Source: Streblospio benedicti
Taxonomy: Eukaryota > Annelida > Polychaeta > Spionida > Spionidae
Direction of reading: 5' to 3'
Assembly (NCBI GenBank): GCA_019095985.1
Contig: CM032659.1
Location: 30,691,027-30,755,026, forward strand
DNA length: 64,000 bases
Part shown: positions 10,807 through 21,496 of the stretch, in pieces
Layout of the letters: every line of letters begins with the position of its first letter
Numbering within the stretch: position 1 is the first letter of the stretch
The notes under the pieces: model-generated
What the model was told of the DNA's origin: nothing
Seen by the model: the letters and a program-made list of their open reading frames with translations, nothing else
Database searches by the model: none
Program-made: the position numbers and the translations under genes

Positions 10807-11149
10807 GCTTCTGTGGCCGCGTGGATAGGGAGTTGGACTCGTGACCAGAAGGTCGTGGGTTTGATTCCCGGTCGGGTCTCATGGTGGGTGTTGAGCAAAC
10901 TCATCCCTAAATAGTTGCACACAGCTCTGTGGCACCTACACGTTTATTAGGTACAGGTCATTGGGTTAAAATAGTGAGTGAGTGATTGTAAGAGTGATAA
11001 GCATTGTGAACTGAAAATGCTGCTGGTGCAAAGTATGTGAGAAATGATCAATTGATGATGTGCCAAACTTCCAATGACCTGGTGTAAAATGTAACGTTGT
11101 GAGAGCAAGACCTGGATCACGACTATAAACCACCACATTTACATTTACA
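10807..11149 (+). mobile_element. SINE-A, full-length tRNA-derived SINE
   Basis: The head looks tRNA-derived: an A-box-like TGTGGCCGCGTGGATAGG, then TCGTGACCAGAAGGTCGTGG and a B-box-like GGGTTTGATTCCCGG. The body follows with GAGCAAACTCATCCC, CTGTGGCACCTAC and 'middle 1' (GCTGCTGGTGCAAAGTATG, GAGAAATGATCA). The shared tail has CCAATGACCTGGTGTAAAATG, TGAGAGCAAGACC and CACCACATTTACATTTACA. It is about 340 bp and non-coding. Other copies lie at 24101, 27745 (minus) and 45021, with tails only elsewhere. The A and B boxes are internal polymerase III promoter elements. Confidence 0.88.
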
Positions 11150-11300
11150 AGACTATTGTTACCAGCAGCACGTGTCACAACAGCCCGCTGTGTGTGTGAT
11201 GCTATCTCCGGGCTCCGAATCCGCGCTTGTTTTCACCAGCTGCTGTTTGTTTGGCTGTCACAAAGCGGGCGGCTTTTGTTGTTCTGATTCTGGTAGGCCA
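11150..11300. promoter_or_regulatory. GC-richer island, possible enhancer
   Basis: GC-richer than its flanks, with CAGCACGTGTC, CCGGGCTCCGAATCCGCGC, CACCAGCTGCTG (E-box) and AAGCGGGCGG. It is not explained by a repeat or frame. Confidence 0.28.
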
Positions 11301-12175
11301 CGAAATGCACCGTGAACATAAGATCTAAAGTTATCATCAAATGTTCACTTCTACATTTGCACTAATAGCACCATTTTACCAATAATGTTAAATAGAAACA
11401 AAGTCACGGCGGCAATCTTTGTACTTTTAGATTAGCCTTTCTAAAGGCTATGATATTTAATATTAGTTTCCTTCATATCAAAACACCCACACAAAATGTA
11501 ACTCCTTTGTCTATGCAATAGCATATCTTAGACTTACTCTAACAGGCTGGAGTGTAAATATCAACTGGCTTAGCGGAGACATTTTCACTGTGGCATTTTC
11601 TGAGTGCAACAATCACAAATTTCAATAATCTTTTTAAATGATATTCTGGGCCTTGATAAGGCTACGTTTAGAAGAACATAGAGCACAGCACTCTAATGAT
11701 GAGGGCTACAGCCGGCTGGTGCCAAGCGCTTATTACAAGCAATTAGCGCTTGTATGATGTTGTCTAGAACAAGTGTGAGGAACATGAGGAGGGAACGTAG
11801 GCGCCTTGTCAGGATACGATCAAAGGTTCTGTCCGTACAGGCTCCAGGGCACGTGCTGTAATGCTCAACATGGTCTCTTGTATGCACAATGTCAATTATC
11901 ATTTCTTTTCGGACGGCGCCTGTGAGTGATACCAGTTACATATATATTCAGTGCCAATTCAAATTAAAAACGCCTGAAATATAAAAGTAGGTCACAGAGT
12001 AGAAACATCTACATTCTGCTTGCTATAGCTGGCCACTTTTGCAAATAAAATCAGCGCTCCACAGAAACTGACTGTTTGACTGATTATGTTCAATACCTTG
12101 TGAGTTGAATAATAAGCTTGAGATAGATGATAATGAACTTACTAGGACAGTGACTGAGTTCTCTCTTTCATCTGT
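11301..12175. other. Non-coding stretch with a small palindromic patch
   Basis: At 11723-11753 the sequence holds AAGCGCTT twice and ACAAGC-AATTAGC-GCTTGT, a short hairpin enclosing an ATTAGC core. The rest is unremarkable. Confidence 0.45.
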
Positions 12176-12420
12176 AACTCACAGTCCCCGATTTAGTCAC
12201 TAGTGATTTAGTCACTAGTCTGTTAGTCCAGACTAGTGGAAATTGGGGAGCACTATAATAGTGGCAGTGCTGAATTCAATTCACTCGTCCTGCATACGAG
12301 TAGCTGCTGAGCCAATACACGTTTGGCAACTTGTCAGTACGAGTAAATCTTGGGGAGGACTAGTACCTTTTTGAAGTTACTAGTCCTGCCGAAGAGTAAC
12401 TATTGAGGTCTTAACTGGGA
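12176..12420. repeat. Fold-back / inverted-repeat cluster
   Basis: Several inverted words pair up. GATTTAGTCACTAGT occurs twice in tandem and is inverted by GACTAGTGG. TCCCCGATTT pairs with AAATTGGGGA. GAGGACTAGTA pairs with TACTAGTCCTG. The ends AGTCCCC... and ...GGGAGACT are also roughly inverted. The whole could be a decayed fold-back MITE. There is no other copy in the window. Confidence 0.55.
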
Positions 12421-12432
12421 GACTGCAAATTC

Positions 12433-12795
12433 ATGAAGGTTTTCAATAATGTTGTCATGAAAGAAAACCAAGCAATTTTGTGCGTTCAAGTCCAAAGAGA
12501 CAGAGGTTGTGGCAGCAGCCATACAATCTCTCTGCCATTATTTGTTCAGTGGAAGAATGCAGTGAAAATTCTATTAACTTTAGGCTGTATTACGCTGGCC
12601 GGTCCCTCCCTGGTACTGTGTGAAGCGCGATCCGGATCCGTTACTCCGGCTAATTGTGGTTATGTGGATCCTGTAGTGAGAAGGTCGCAGGGACGCCGTA
12701 AACTCTCCCTCAACCACGGCTCGGCTTACCACAGTCACAGCAAACACAGGCTAGAAATCAGACGAGCGGATAGTGGATTGATTATAACGCTCTAA
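12433..12795 (+). other. GC-richer island with an open 120-codon frame
   Basis: Composition rises sharply from about 12590, with GCGCGATCCGGATCCG and CTCCGGCTAATTGTGG. A 120-codon frame stays open across it, but the product (MKVFNNVVMK... ending SGLIITL) shows no domain, signal peptide or repeat. I read this as a possible conserved non-coding element rather than a gene; a short coding exon is not excluded. Confidence 0.3.
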
Positions 12796-12992
12796 TATCG
12801 CTCAAAAAGAGGAGACGTTTAGGCTGATGTGATTATAATGGTGTCAAGTAGTAGAATTCTACCTATTCTATCATAAGTTCATTTCTTAAATTCTTTAGAG
12901 AATAGTGATGAACAAAAGGGAAGTGGTATATATAAAAGGAATCTATGAGAGAAAACAATTATGATGGCACGTTTTGTTGCAATAATAAATTC

Positions 12993-13132
12993 CTCAGTGT
13001 TAGGTGGTCTCAATAGAGAAATTGTCTCTATGCAGAGGTTAGTGTTGTTAGCTTTATGAAGGTTGGGGACAGTTAAAAGTGGTCTTATTATAGAGGCGGT
13101 CTCAATAGAGAGGTGGTCTTGATTAGAGGTGT
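12993..13132 (+). mobile_element. TIR MITE, copy 5, 5'-truncated
   Basis: Begins inside the element at CAGTGTTAGGTGGTCTC and keeps both internal GGTGGTCTC units. The 3' TIR is eroded (GATTAGAGGTGTA). Confidence 0.82.
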
Positions 13133-13435
13133 ATATATGTAAAATGTATTTCCATTTTGCAAATCAGTTCACAGTGTTCAGTGTCCGCAGTGCCAAAACA
13201 TATGATTAATTACATGTACTTTGCTTACAAAACCCACTTTGAAAGTCAAACATTTGAGACCAACTGTGTATGGTACAGAGATTAGCCAGTTGATTGCTTT
13301 GCCATCTGACCTTTGCTCAGAAGGTCAAAGCCATAAGCACTTGTTGCAGTATTTGTCTGGTGATCAATGTGGCATGTGAGCCTGTAATCCTGATGTAGGG
13401 CTAATTACTAACTCTTCATTATTTGTGACCATTTA

Positions 13436-13586
13436 CAGTAGAACCTCTAACTAAAACCACCTCTATAGTGAGACCACCTCTATAATAAGACCACTTTTCA
13501 TGGTCCCAAGCGTTCATAAATCTACCAAAACTACAACTGTATAGAGACCACCTCTCTTTTGAGACCACCCAACACTGGTCCCAAAC
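13436..13586 (-). mobile_element. TIR MITE, copy 6, minus strand
   Basis: Reads CAGTAGAACCTC at its left edge after TA, then the reverse complements of the internal units (TAATAAGACCACTTTTCATG, AGAGACCACCTCTC, ACACTGGTCCCAAA). It breaks off before the far TIR at about 13586, where unrelated sequence leads to the next fragment. Confidence 0.85.
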
Positions 13587-13620
13587 TGTGTGTGTTTTAA
13601 TGAACTGATGTAGTAGAGTA

Positions 13621-13668
13621 CAGTAGAACCTCTATATTTGGATCACCTTTAGGACATTGGTGTTACAT
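13621..13668 (+). mobile_element. TIR MITE, copy 7, 5' fragment
   Basis: TA then CAGTAGAACCTCTATA, GGATCACCTTTAGGACATTG, then loss of similarity. It lies 35 bp from the end of copy 6 and may be the displaced end of the same or a nested insertion. Confidence 0.75.
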
Positions 13669-14439
13669 TGGTGGCTAATGTTGGTAACAAAGTGAGAAAG
13701 AACACAGCATTGAATGTGGCACTAACATTATGTAACACAATATATTGCTCGGGATCATTCGATCCGCGCCAATGTGTGTCCAATGACACAAGATAAACAG
13801 AGATGTATCAAATCTTTGGTTCAAAAAGTGCTAATATTCGTCTCAAGGCTTGTCGTCAGAAGTCAGCCTTGGGCGGTAATTGGCTGATAAAGCCAGAAAA
13901 CACGGCGGTAAATGCTGGCTAAATATTATGTAATGAAAGATGCTAGGAGATGGTTGATCGTGGAGCCAAGGGCAGCACTGGTGGAGGTTGTTGGCTTTGG
14001 GGGATGTGCCTGATGTCACATCACTGTGTATGTTATTGCCGATGTGGTCATGTATATTAGTATACATGGTATATGGAGGAATCAAGATGATCATATGGAC
14101 ACAAATGAAACCTTTTCTTGGAGGCATGCAACAGTGTTGGTTGGACTACTTTTCTCTGTAACATTTACAAATAATGTATAATTGTACATAAGAAATAAAT
14201 ATCTAATCACAAAAAATCTTAGAGATATCAGAACAAAAGGAGGAAAATAGTAAATCTTGTAAAATTAGAATTATAGAAAAATGATTTTCATTTTTAAAAC
14301 ATTGAAATCTACAAGCTGTTGAACAAATATAAGTCCAGGACAACTCAGTAAAAAGCTGCTTTCATTGACTCATAGAAACAAATCCAGTTGAAGTATTTTC
14401 ACTAGCTTGTGAAAGTGAAAGGTGGAGGAGTTGGTCATT
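13669..14439. other. Non-coding stretch, nothing recognised
   Basis: AT-rich sequence; a 94-codon minus-strand frame (13843-14127) has no recognisable domain. Confidence 0.5.
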
Positions 14440-14605
14440 TGAGCGCAGCTGGCAGATAAAATCAGCAGCTCAGTTTCACCTCGGAGGTTATGAGGGTCTG
14501 AGTGCTAATCAGCACCGTGGTTTCGTCTCCTGCCAGTCTCCGGCCAGTGTGAGGCAGTGAGGTCACCACCGCACACCGGTGTGATGCTGTGAGGTGGTCC
14601 ATGTC
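14440..14605. promoter_or_regulatory. GC-richer island, possible enhancer
   Basis: Contains GAGCGCAGCTGGCAGATAAA (E-box next to a GATA word), GTGCTAATCAGCACCG (inverted GTGCT/AGCAC arms around a TAATC core) and CACCGCACACCGGTGTGATG (a palindrome). No frame or repeat explains it. Confidence 0.3.
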
Positions 14606-14852
14606 AGCATGGGGGGGGTTTGTTTTTCCATATGTTACTTTTATTAGTTAATCCATGAAAAAACTCATCCCTTCAGTTTTTCCATTGTCCACTGTTCCGT
14701 TGTTGAATTCATTCACTTAGCATACAGGTCTTTTGTTGAACAGATCGTTGATATTTAGTAGATGGTCTCAATAGACTGCTCCAGGGGATGGGGTGGGGGG
14801 CATTTATGTTTTTTTTTCTTTTTTTTTGTTTTTTTTTGAAAATGGGTATTTG

Positions 14853-14952
14853 AAGTCTCTAAGTGGACCACCTTTGGCCTGGTGTTAGGTGGTCTCAGTT
14901 GTGAGAACAAGACTCTGTTAGAGGTTTTAAACAAACACATTTGGGACCATTT
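14853..14952 (+). mobile_element. TIR MITE, copy 8, fragment
   Basis: AAGTCTCTAAGTGGACCACC, TGGTGTTAGGTGGTCTCAGT and a later TTTGGGACCAT are family words in the right order, but the ends are lost. A poly-T run (~14808-14837) lies just upstream. Confidence 0.6.
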
Positions 14953-15095
14953 TATTTACAAAACCTCATTTGAATTAAAGGTTTCCATTTGTTGGCATCT
15001 ATGTTATTATACATAAAATTTCCATTTTTTCCTTTATAACCCAGGTTTTGCATTGTTCACTTCACATTGTTTGTTTCTTATTGGACTCTTCCTTA

Positions 15096-15500
15096 TTGGA
15101 TTCTACAAAAACTATCATGTTTTCAGTAAATCTTGTCATTTTTCATTTTTCTGTATTAGTTTATCAAAAGGCATCTGTACATAAGTTTTTGCGGGGTTTA
15201 TTTTTCAAGGCTGTTTCAAACTGCACTTTTGAACTTGTTTTTTAGTGAAAGCTCATCTGAAATGTTTTGGATACATTTTTTGTGTCCTTTTTTATACAAT
15301 GCAACCTAGTATTCACAAGATTGTGGTGTGAAGATTACACTTGAAGGTTGATTTTGAAGGTTCGTTACTGTCGCTTGTAGATATTGGGTTCTACAAAAAA
15401 ACGGTTGTATCATAATCTTGGTCTATGTTCAGAGTTGGTCTCACTTGCCATTTATTCTGTATTATTTTATCAAAAGCATCTGTGTTAAGTTTTACGTGGG
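15096..15500 (+). repeat. Diverged direct repeat, ~110-bp units
   Basis: Unit 1 (15096-15200) and unit 2 (15384-15500) share TTGGRTTCTACAAAAA, a TTCAGW...CTTG segment, TTTCTGTATTA, TTTTATCAAAAGGCATCTGT and AAGTTTT-CG-GGG, offset by about 285 bp. Neither unit belongs to the other families here. Confidence 0.7.
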
Positions 15501-17382
15501 TGTGCATGTAGCCCCATGCCGTCCATATTCATGGGTATCTACATCATTATTTACAAGCACCATCTTTTGCTCAGAGCTCCTAGTGTTGTGTTGCACACCT
15601 TCACCCAATGAAACAACGGGATAAACAAGATGCACATGTGTCTGTATTATAGTTTATGGACATGGGAATATAAAGGTGATGCAGGTTCTATGCCTGATCG
15701 AGTAGCCTCGGGTTTTGCAGGAAACACAATATATATGACTTAGGCACATGATTATTTGCTAGTATGCTGACATTCTGGATCTAGAAAGCATTTTTTAAGC
15801 TTGAACACGTAACTTTATAATTGACAATAGATGTTATTTCAATGAAAAGAATGCTTTGAAATCCAAGCAAACCAGTAGATTATGGGTTATAAACACCGTT
15901 GGTTAAAAGAATTTCGATGGAGGCTGCGTGGAATGCAATGAGCCTTGATCACCATCGAGACTGACAAGATCTATCAGCATAGAGGCAGAGTTATTAAAAA
16001 GGATGGTAAAAAACACACATCTTTTGTCAAAATATAGCCTTGAAACTATCAAATGATTGTTAATGTTTGATAAGCCATAAGTTAAACATTTAGTAAACAT
16101 TTAAACCATAAAACTAATAGGAAAACTGTAATTATTTTTTGAGTTGTACACTAGCAATGATGTATTTCACTGCCACATCATGCAACAATGTTGTAGGTTT
16201 ATCACGTTCTCTTTGTGAAGATGATTGGAACTGTCAGGTAGTGAAAGCTTACGAGAGAATTGAACCACAAGTGATATTGAATGTAAACATTGAACGTGCC
16301 AAATTCAGGCTCGTGTGTCAGTCAGTGGAGATTGTGATGATCGAGGCTAGTCAGCTGTAGCCACTCATCATTCAACATCTATTAAAGGTATTGAAGGTAG
16401 AGTAAAATGGTTCAACAATGGAAAAAAATGGAGATTTGGTCTCTACTTTGATAAAACTTTTGAGATTTTATATTGTAGTAAAATAGTGATGTTATCTTAC
16501 AATGGAAATTGTTCAAATGTGTTGATGTCTTCATGAAGCCTTTACGTGCTGGTTTTGCGGCGGTTTGTCATTGACACATATGATTGCAGACTAGACTAAA
16601 GCCTAACATAAGCTTACAGGGTAATGGTACACCTATTCTCGTACCCCCCCCCCCCCTTTCCAAATCCACAAAACATCTTTTTTGAAAGGCAGCCTGTGCA
16701 AAAATATCAATGAATGTCACATGATAATCAAAAAGCTTTGATATGCGAAATGTGCATGATAATGCATGACTTGCTCAATTCAATACGTGTTTGGAATCGT
16801 AGACCTGACCCGTGGATTGTTTGGGGTCAGTGTCACATGATCAGTCACATGACCTGTCAGCTGATCACTGTTTCTCTTCTGTTTTCCTGATTATATCTGT
16901 CAGATCTTACTTTACCACTTTCTATAGCTGTCATATTTGTCACATTGCTATAATATGAAATAGAGTATGTGTATTTTGAGAAAGGGAGCACTTTTTCATG
17001 CTCATTCATAGGAAAGCACCAGCAAATCACCATGAATGTGATATAATCCTGCTTGTAACATGTTCAATGTAATAAAAAATCAGAATGCACATTATAAGAA
17101 ACGACTGAGAAAGAACCCAGAGAAAGAAGTCCATGTTGACAGTGATATACATCCCTAAATCATTTGTCTAGTGGCACCAACCAATTTGAAAAGAATTTTT
17201 ATCCCAATTAATCAATTGACAATACCAGCTGATATGTTTAATATATTTTATGTTGGTATTTTCAACTAAATCCTTATTTTTGACTTTTGATTTTCTTGTC
17301 CAAGTTCCTTTAATTATCAATGTACCTAGAAATCACAAAAAGAATGAAAAATAATTACCGTATAGTCTTATTCATTACTCAA
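15501..17382. other. Non-coding stretch with a C13 run and paired TCACATGA words
   Basis: A C13 homopolymer is at 16644-16656. Two TCACATGA words (16833-16840 and 16844-16851) lie 11 bp apart, one helical turn. That word is the M-box/E-box bound by MITF/TFE-type bHLH-Zip factors, but its meaning here is unknown. Otherwise nothing is recognised. Confidence 0.5.
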
Positions 17383-17814
17383 AAAGGCATACATCTGGGC
17401 GCAGTCTGTCATACAAGACTATTCATAGCAATGCGTCACTAAAATGTGACCATGAAAAATCATGGTTGAATGACCCTACTTGTATCAATCAATCAAATCA
17501 TAAGTTTATTTGAGCTGGCCCTAATCATCCGTCATTCAGAGGGTGTAGCCTGGCTGCCCAGTCTACATCTTTCTGTTATACCAGGATCTATCAAACCCAT
17601 GCCCAAATGTGCCATATCCTTCTGCATGACAGCCAAACCACATCTATGAGAGTACTTACATTGATTTCAAGGCTGTTGATGAGATCCTTCATGACTGAAA
17701 AAGGCATACATGAAGTAGATGCGGGCACAGTCATTACGACACAGGTATTCCAAGAAATGCACAACTAAAGTGAAATCATGAAAACTCACTGTGGAATGAT
17801 TGCACCTGCATCTC
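17383..17814. repeat. Diverged ~105-bp direct repeat bracketing a LINE stub
   Basis: Left arm ~17383-17486 and right arm ~17697-17814 share AAAAAGGCATACAT, a GGGCRCAGTC word, a CAATGC/AAATGC-ACTAAA word, ATCATG and GGAATGA-type words in order. Between them lies the minus-strand LINE 3' fragment. The arms are far too long to be a normal LINE target-site duplication. Confidence 0.6.
17487..17650 (-). mobile_element. LINE 3'-end fragment, third copy
   Basis: Same family as 30-210. An ATCAATCAATCAA tail comes first on the plus strand, then ATAAGTTTATTTGAG, CTGGCTGCCCAGTCTACATC and CCCATGCCCAAATGTGCC. The part that encodes DRKAWRG in the other copy is deleted. Confidence 0.7.
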
Positions 17815-19420
17815 TGAGAGTTTTGTACATTTAGACCGTGCTGCTGATGAGGTTCTGACTTTGCCATCAGTCTCAGCTAATGAGTGTGTAATCTCTGACC
17901 TTATTGTTTTTCTCGCGCAGATCGATCCTCATCATCCTGGTGTCAGAAAGAAAATACACCATCTGAGACGCAGTGTGTACTTTTGTGATGTTTAGATTGT
18001 GCTTTAACCCCGACATAGTGGTTTTTCAGGTACTATGCCCTGTATGCCTTAAATGGTTAAAATATGCCCATACCAATGACCTGGTGTAAATGTATATTCG
18101 GTTGAGTGATTAGAGAGTAAACTATTATAGTAAATTATAAAGTCATGCATATGCACGTATATGTGTAGTGTACATGTATAGACCAAGTGCATGTCAGTAA
18201 CAATAAATGGGGATACTGAATCCTGGTCCTTAGTACACTGGGACGAGGGATGTCCAAAAAATCATTTGTAGCGGATAAACAGCATTTTACAGTTATTAGA
18301 GTGTGTTTGAGAGTAAACCGTCTGTTTTTTCATGTCACAGAAACAACTCTGCATCAGACAATTTGTTACATATTTAGAAGCATTTTATGGGAGATAGTGA
18401 AATGTCAACATCTCGACTTTGGCAGTTAATCTCAATAGTGACAAGTAAACGGCTTTATGATGATGCAGTAAATGATCTCTGAAGTGTCGATAAAAGTCAA
18501 GAAGATATCAAACTTAGTGGTGGTTATCCCTAAATAATGCCCTATCTGAATCAATGGTTGATCGGTCGATCCATATTTTCAACATAAATCTTTACTTCAT
18601 GTCATGCTGAAAAATTATACATCAACTGGTGAAGTGAATTTTGGCCTGAAGATGTTGATGATTTTATTTTCACACTTCAAATTGCTATCATGCGTTTGTT
18701 TTATATGCATTTTTGTTGGAACTGAATCTGGCATTATCACCACCCAGTGACATCTCTACTGTAGGATGTGACAGGGAAAGGATTAAGTCACATACAAATG
18801 GAACAAAAAGTTCGGATGTTACTCAACACATTTTTTTCAATTATGATTCTTGAACATTGTGTGATTGTTTTTTGTATGAAATAACATATAGATATATCAT
18901 ATAGAACTGTCAGACATTCTTTGAAGTTTTTTTTCCCTCCTAACACGTGCATACCTATGTGATGACTGACGAAATTGTCTTATCAGATGGCTTACTCATT
19001 TAAAATTCCAGTCTATTTTACAGCACAACAGTTTTTATGCACAGGATCAATTGAGTGACAGTAAAATACTCAAACAGGATATTTTTGCCTTTACTTAAGG
19101 TTAAAACTGAATGTTTATTCTGTCGCCAGCTCCATGTTAACACGTCTTCCATTGAAGGACACCTGTCGTGTTTGAACATTTTCATTCCTCCCTTTCCATA
19201 TACACCATGCGAACATCTGTATTTGGACACTTATCATTCTTCGGAGGACATGAGGACATGATTTGTACTTTCCAATTAAATTTAATGTTTTATCTAAGGT
19301 GTTCACATAAGGACAGTGGAGCCCGGATCCTCGTGGTTAACAATCTGGTTCCAAACCATTAGTATCTTAAGAACATGTTCATTTTTACATATTCAAACAG
19401 GTGACTTTTGATGGTGTTTC
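17815..19420. other. Non-coding stretch with a faint SINE-A tail
   Basis: Around 18071-18150, ACCAATGACCTGGTGTAAATG followed by TAAAGTCATG resembles the SINE-A tail, strongly diverged. The remainder is AT-rich with no signal. Confidence 0.45.
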
Positions 19421-19490
19421 AGGTCACAAGCTTGGGGTCTGAGTTCTAGGACATGAGTGGATATAGTTAAATGGGAACTATGTCTATCAT
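19421..19490 (+). mobile_element. SINE-B fragment, diverged
   Basis: GTCACAAGCTTGGGGTC-TGAGTTCTAGGAC followed by GATATAGTTAAATGGGAACT and ATGTCTATC parallels the B-box region and following segment of the 42797-42948 copy. Confidence 0.6.
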
Positions 19491-19727
19491 GGTACAAAGA
19501 TGTGAGAGAATATGTAGAATATCAATATAAGAGTACACTTACATTGATTAATCTAGATGCAAGACCCAAGTCCTGGACTCATTATTTTTTAATCGGATGA
19601 AAGAATTGAAAATTATGCATCTCATTGGACCCATAAAATATTCATGGTTGATTATGGCAATGTATGTCAAGACTCATTGTGTGTTTCAACCCGTCTGGGA
19701 CCCATTGTTTACACAAAGGTGTCAGCC

Positions 19728-19754
19728 ATGGTGGAGAACTGCCCCGAAACTATG
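19728..19754 (+). CDS. Candidate first coding exon (9 codons)
   Basis: ATG in the context GTCAGCCATGG, a good Kozak match, begins MVENCPETM, followed at once by a GTGAGT donor at 19755-19760. The exon would end between codons (phase 0). The candidate exon at 31405 starts cleanly in phase 0, so a spliced product would begin MVENCPETM then VNLWECINSTFE. The frame is also open upstream to 19644, so an internal exon is possible, but the upstream acceptor (ACACAAAG) lacks a good pyrimidine tract. No promoter motif is visible. The protein is not recognised. Confidence 0.22.
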
Positions 19755-19760
19755 GTGAGT

Positions 19761-20290
19761 TGTGCCAGCCTTCAAATTGATATAACAAGAATATACATCA
19801 TGTTCATATTCTTAAAATTTTCTCATATTATACTATATGATGAGGATTGTTTAAAAATGTATCCTTTTTGTTGCAATATTTGTGTTACAAGTTGACTGTT
19901 GTGTGTTTTTCTACCTAATGGCTGTTCTGACTGTACACCTATGTGACTGTGTACACAATGTAGCATTGTACACCATGTGTACATCTCCACACAAACGTAT
20001 GCCTGTCACAACTAATGGACAGTTGACTTTGACACAGTTTTATTCTCTTTCATCTGTCTTCCCTTTTCCCATCATTATTGCTTGTGTATTTTGCAACAAT
20101 GTCACAAAAGTTGTGTTAGATGCGATCTCAGTCACCAGGTGTTATGGTGGAGTCACCGGTGTCTGTCAATGTTACAATCACTATAAAGCAAAAACGCAAC
20201 AAAAACGATTGTACAGATATATGCAGGAAATGATACTTCCCAAGTCTTCCCCAACACATCTCTGAATCTTCATTACCGTTTTGGTCCGAA
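19761..20290. other. Non-coding stretch, nothing recognised
   Basis: A 127-codon plus-strand frame (19882-20265) overlaps it but is cysteine- and tyrosine-rich without any domain pattern, and looks like chance. Confidence 0.45.
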
Positions 20291-20297
20291 ACTGGCC

Positions 20298-20341
20298 ATT
20301 ACGACTACAGCAATTACGACCACAGCAATTAACGACCAACC
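20298..20341. repeat. 15-bp tandem repeat, about 2.8 copies
   Basis: Units ATTACGACTACAGCA and ATTACGACCACAGCA are adjacent and followed by a partial ATTAACGACCA. Confidence 0.85.
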
Positions 20342-21490
20342 AAAACACAGGCGATTACAATTACGTAAGACTAAGTCTTTCAATTGGCCGATTCTAATGT
20401 TTTTATCTCTTGTTTTAAGCAGACACAGCATATACTGTCGCAAAGTTATGGAGATATCTTTGGCACGTTTCATCCAAGGAGTAATGTTAATAATAATAGT
20501 AACCCTGCACTGTTTCTGGCAATTAATCATTCTTTGTTCGTTGAAGAATATGCTGGATATTGTACCAATAGCTGACCAATCTTCTGGTGGTCATTTTCCA
20601 AGAAGCAGTGACCAGATGACCGTGAATGTTTTGCCTCGTTAGCATGATTGACAGCTCATTAAGCTATGATTACTGTAAATAAGACATTCCGCCGCACAGA
20701 TGTGCATTGCTGGCGTGAGTGATAATGCAGGTTCTCACAAACACAAACAGGAAACGGGTTGAACCGGTTAATTACTTTCTCAGAATAGTTGTCTTTGCCT
20801 GTAGCATGTTAGAATGTATGGCCTTGAATACTTGTACTTTGGTAGGTTTGCACGCAGTGATACAGAGCGCATAGCTGTGAACTTTGCCTTACATGTGTCT
20901 TATAATAGACTAATTTGTTACGAAAACAATTGATACATGTACTGTAAAGCAGTCAAACATAGATTTCACGCTGCAGATGAATGATTCCAACGCACACATG
21001 CATGCACGCACAACATAGCACAAAATGGCCCAACACACAGACACTATGAACACAGACACATTTCATATTTTAAAACGTATAATTACAACAAATTACACAG
21101 ACATGCACAGACTCACCGTGCACACACACATTTACACAACAGTGGCGTAAACATGAGAGCTATCAGCAGGCTGTGGTGTAACAAGCAGATGAATGATGTA
21201 AACAATTGCCGCGGCTTTGATCTTGGTGGTAAGTGCTCACTCTGACACATACATAAACATAACAGTGTTAATGGGGCAAACAACTCCCACCAACAGATAT
21301 GATGTGTATCTATTAGAATTGGTAAACTAGACGCTAAGGAGGCTTTTTTCTTTTCTATCTGCTGTGTATTTTGTATTTTAAAAATGTATAATTCCTTCAG
21401 TAATGTGAAGAGCTAGTAAAAAATGTGTTATCCAAACAAAATTTGATGTAGATATATTGGCAATTATCTGACTGGGTGTAAAAAATTGAC
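20342..21490. other. Non-coding stretch with a CA-rich patch
   Basis: 20988-21135 is a degenerate CACA/ACACAG-rich tract (many CACACA words interrupted by ATG). Nothing else is recognised. Confidence 0.5.
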
Positions 21491-21496
21491 ATAGAG

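Noticed and set aside
10807-10880. Possible tRNA gene
   Set aside because: A- and B-box-like words are present but the cloverleaf arms do not pair well, and the same sequence heads several dispersed elements, so it is a SINE head.
12433-12795. 120-codon frame as a gene
   Set aside because: The island is interesting, but the peptide shows no domain, and the frame begins in the AT-rich flank well before the GC-rich part. Kept only as a possible conserved element.
18022-18035. Recursive splice site GTTTTTCAGGTACTA
   Set aside because: GTACTA is a poor donor and the pyrimidine tract is only five bases long.
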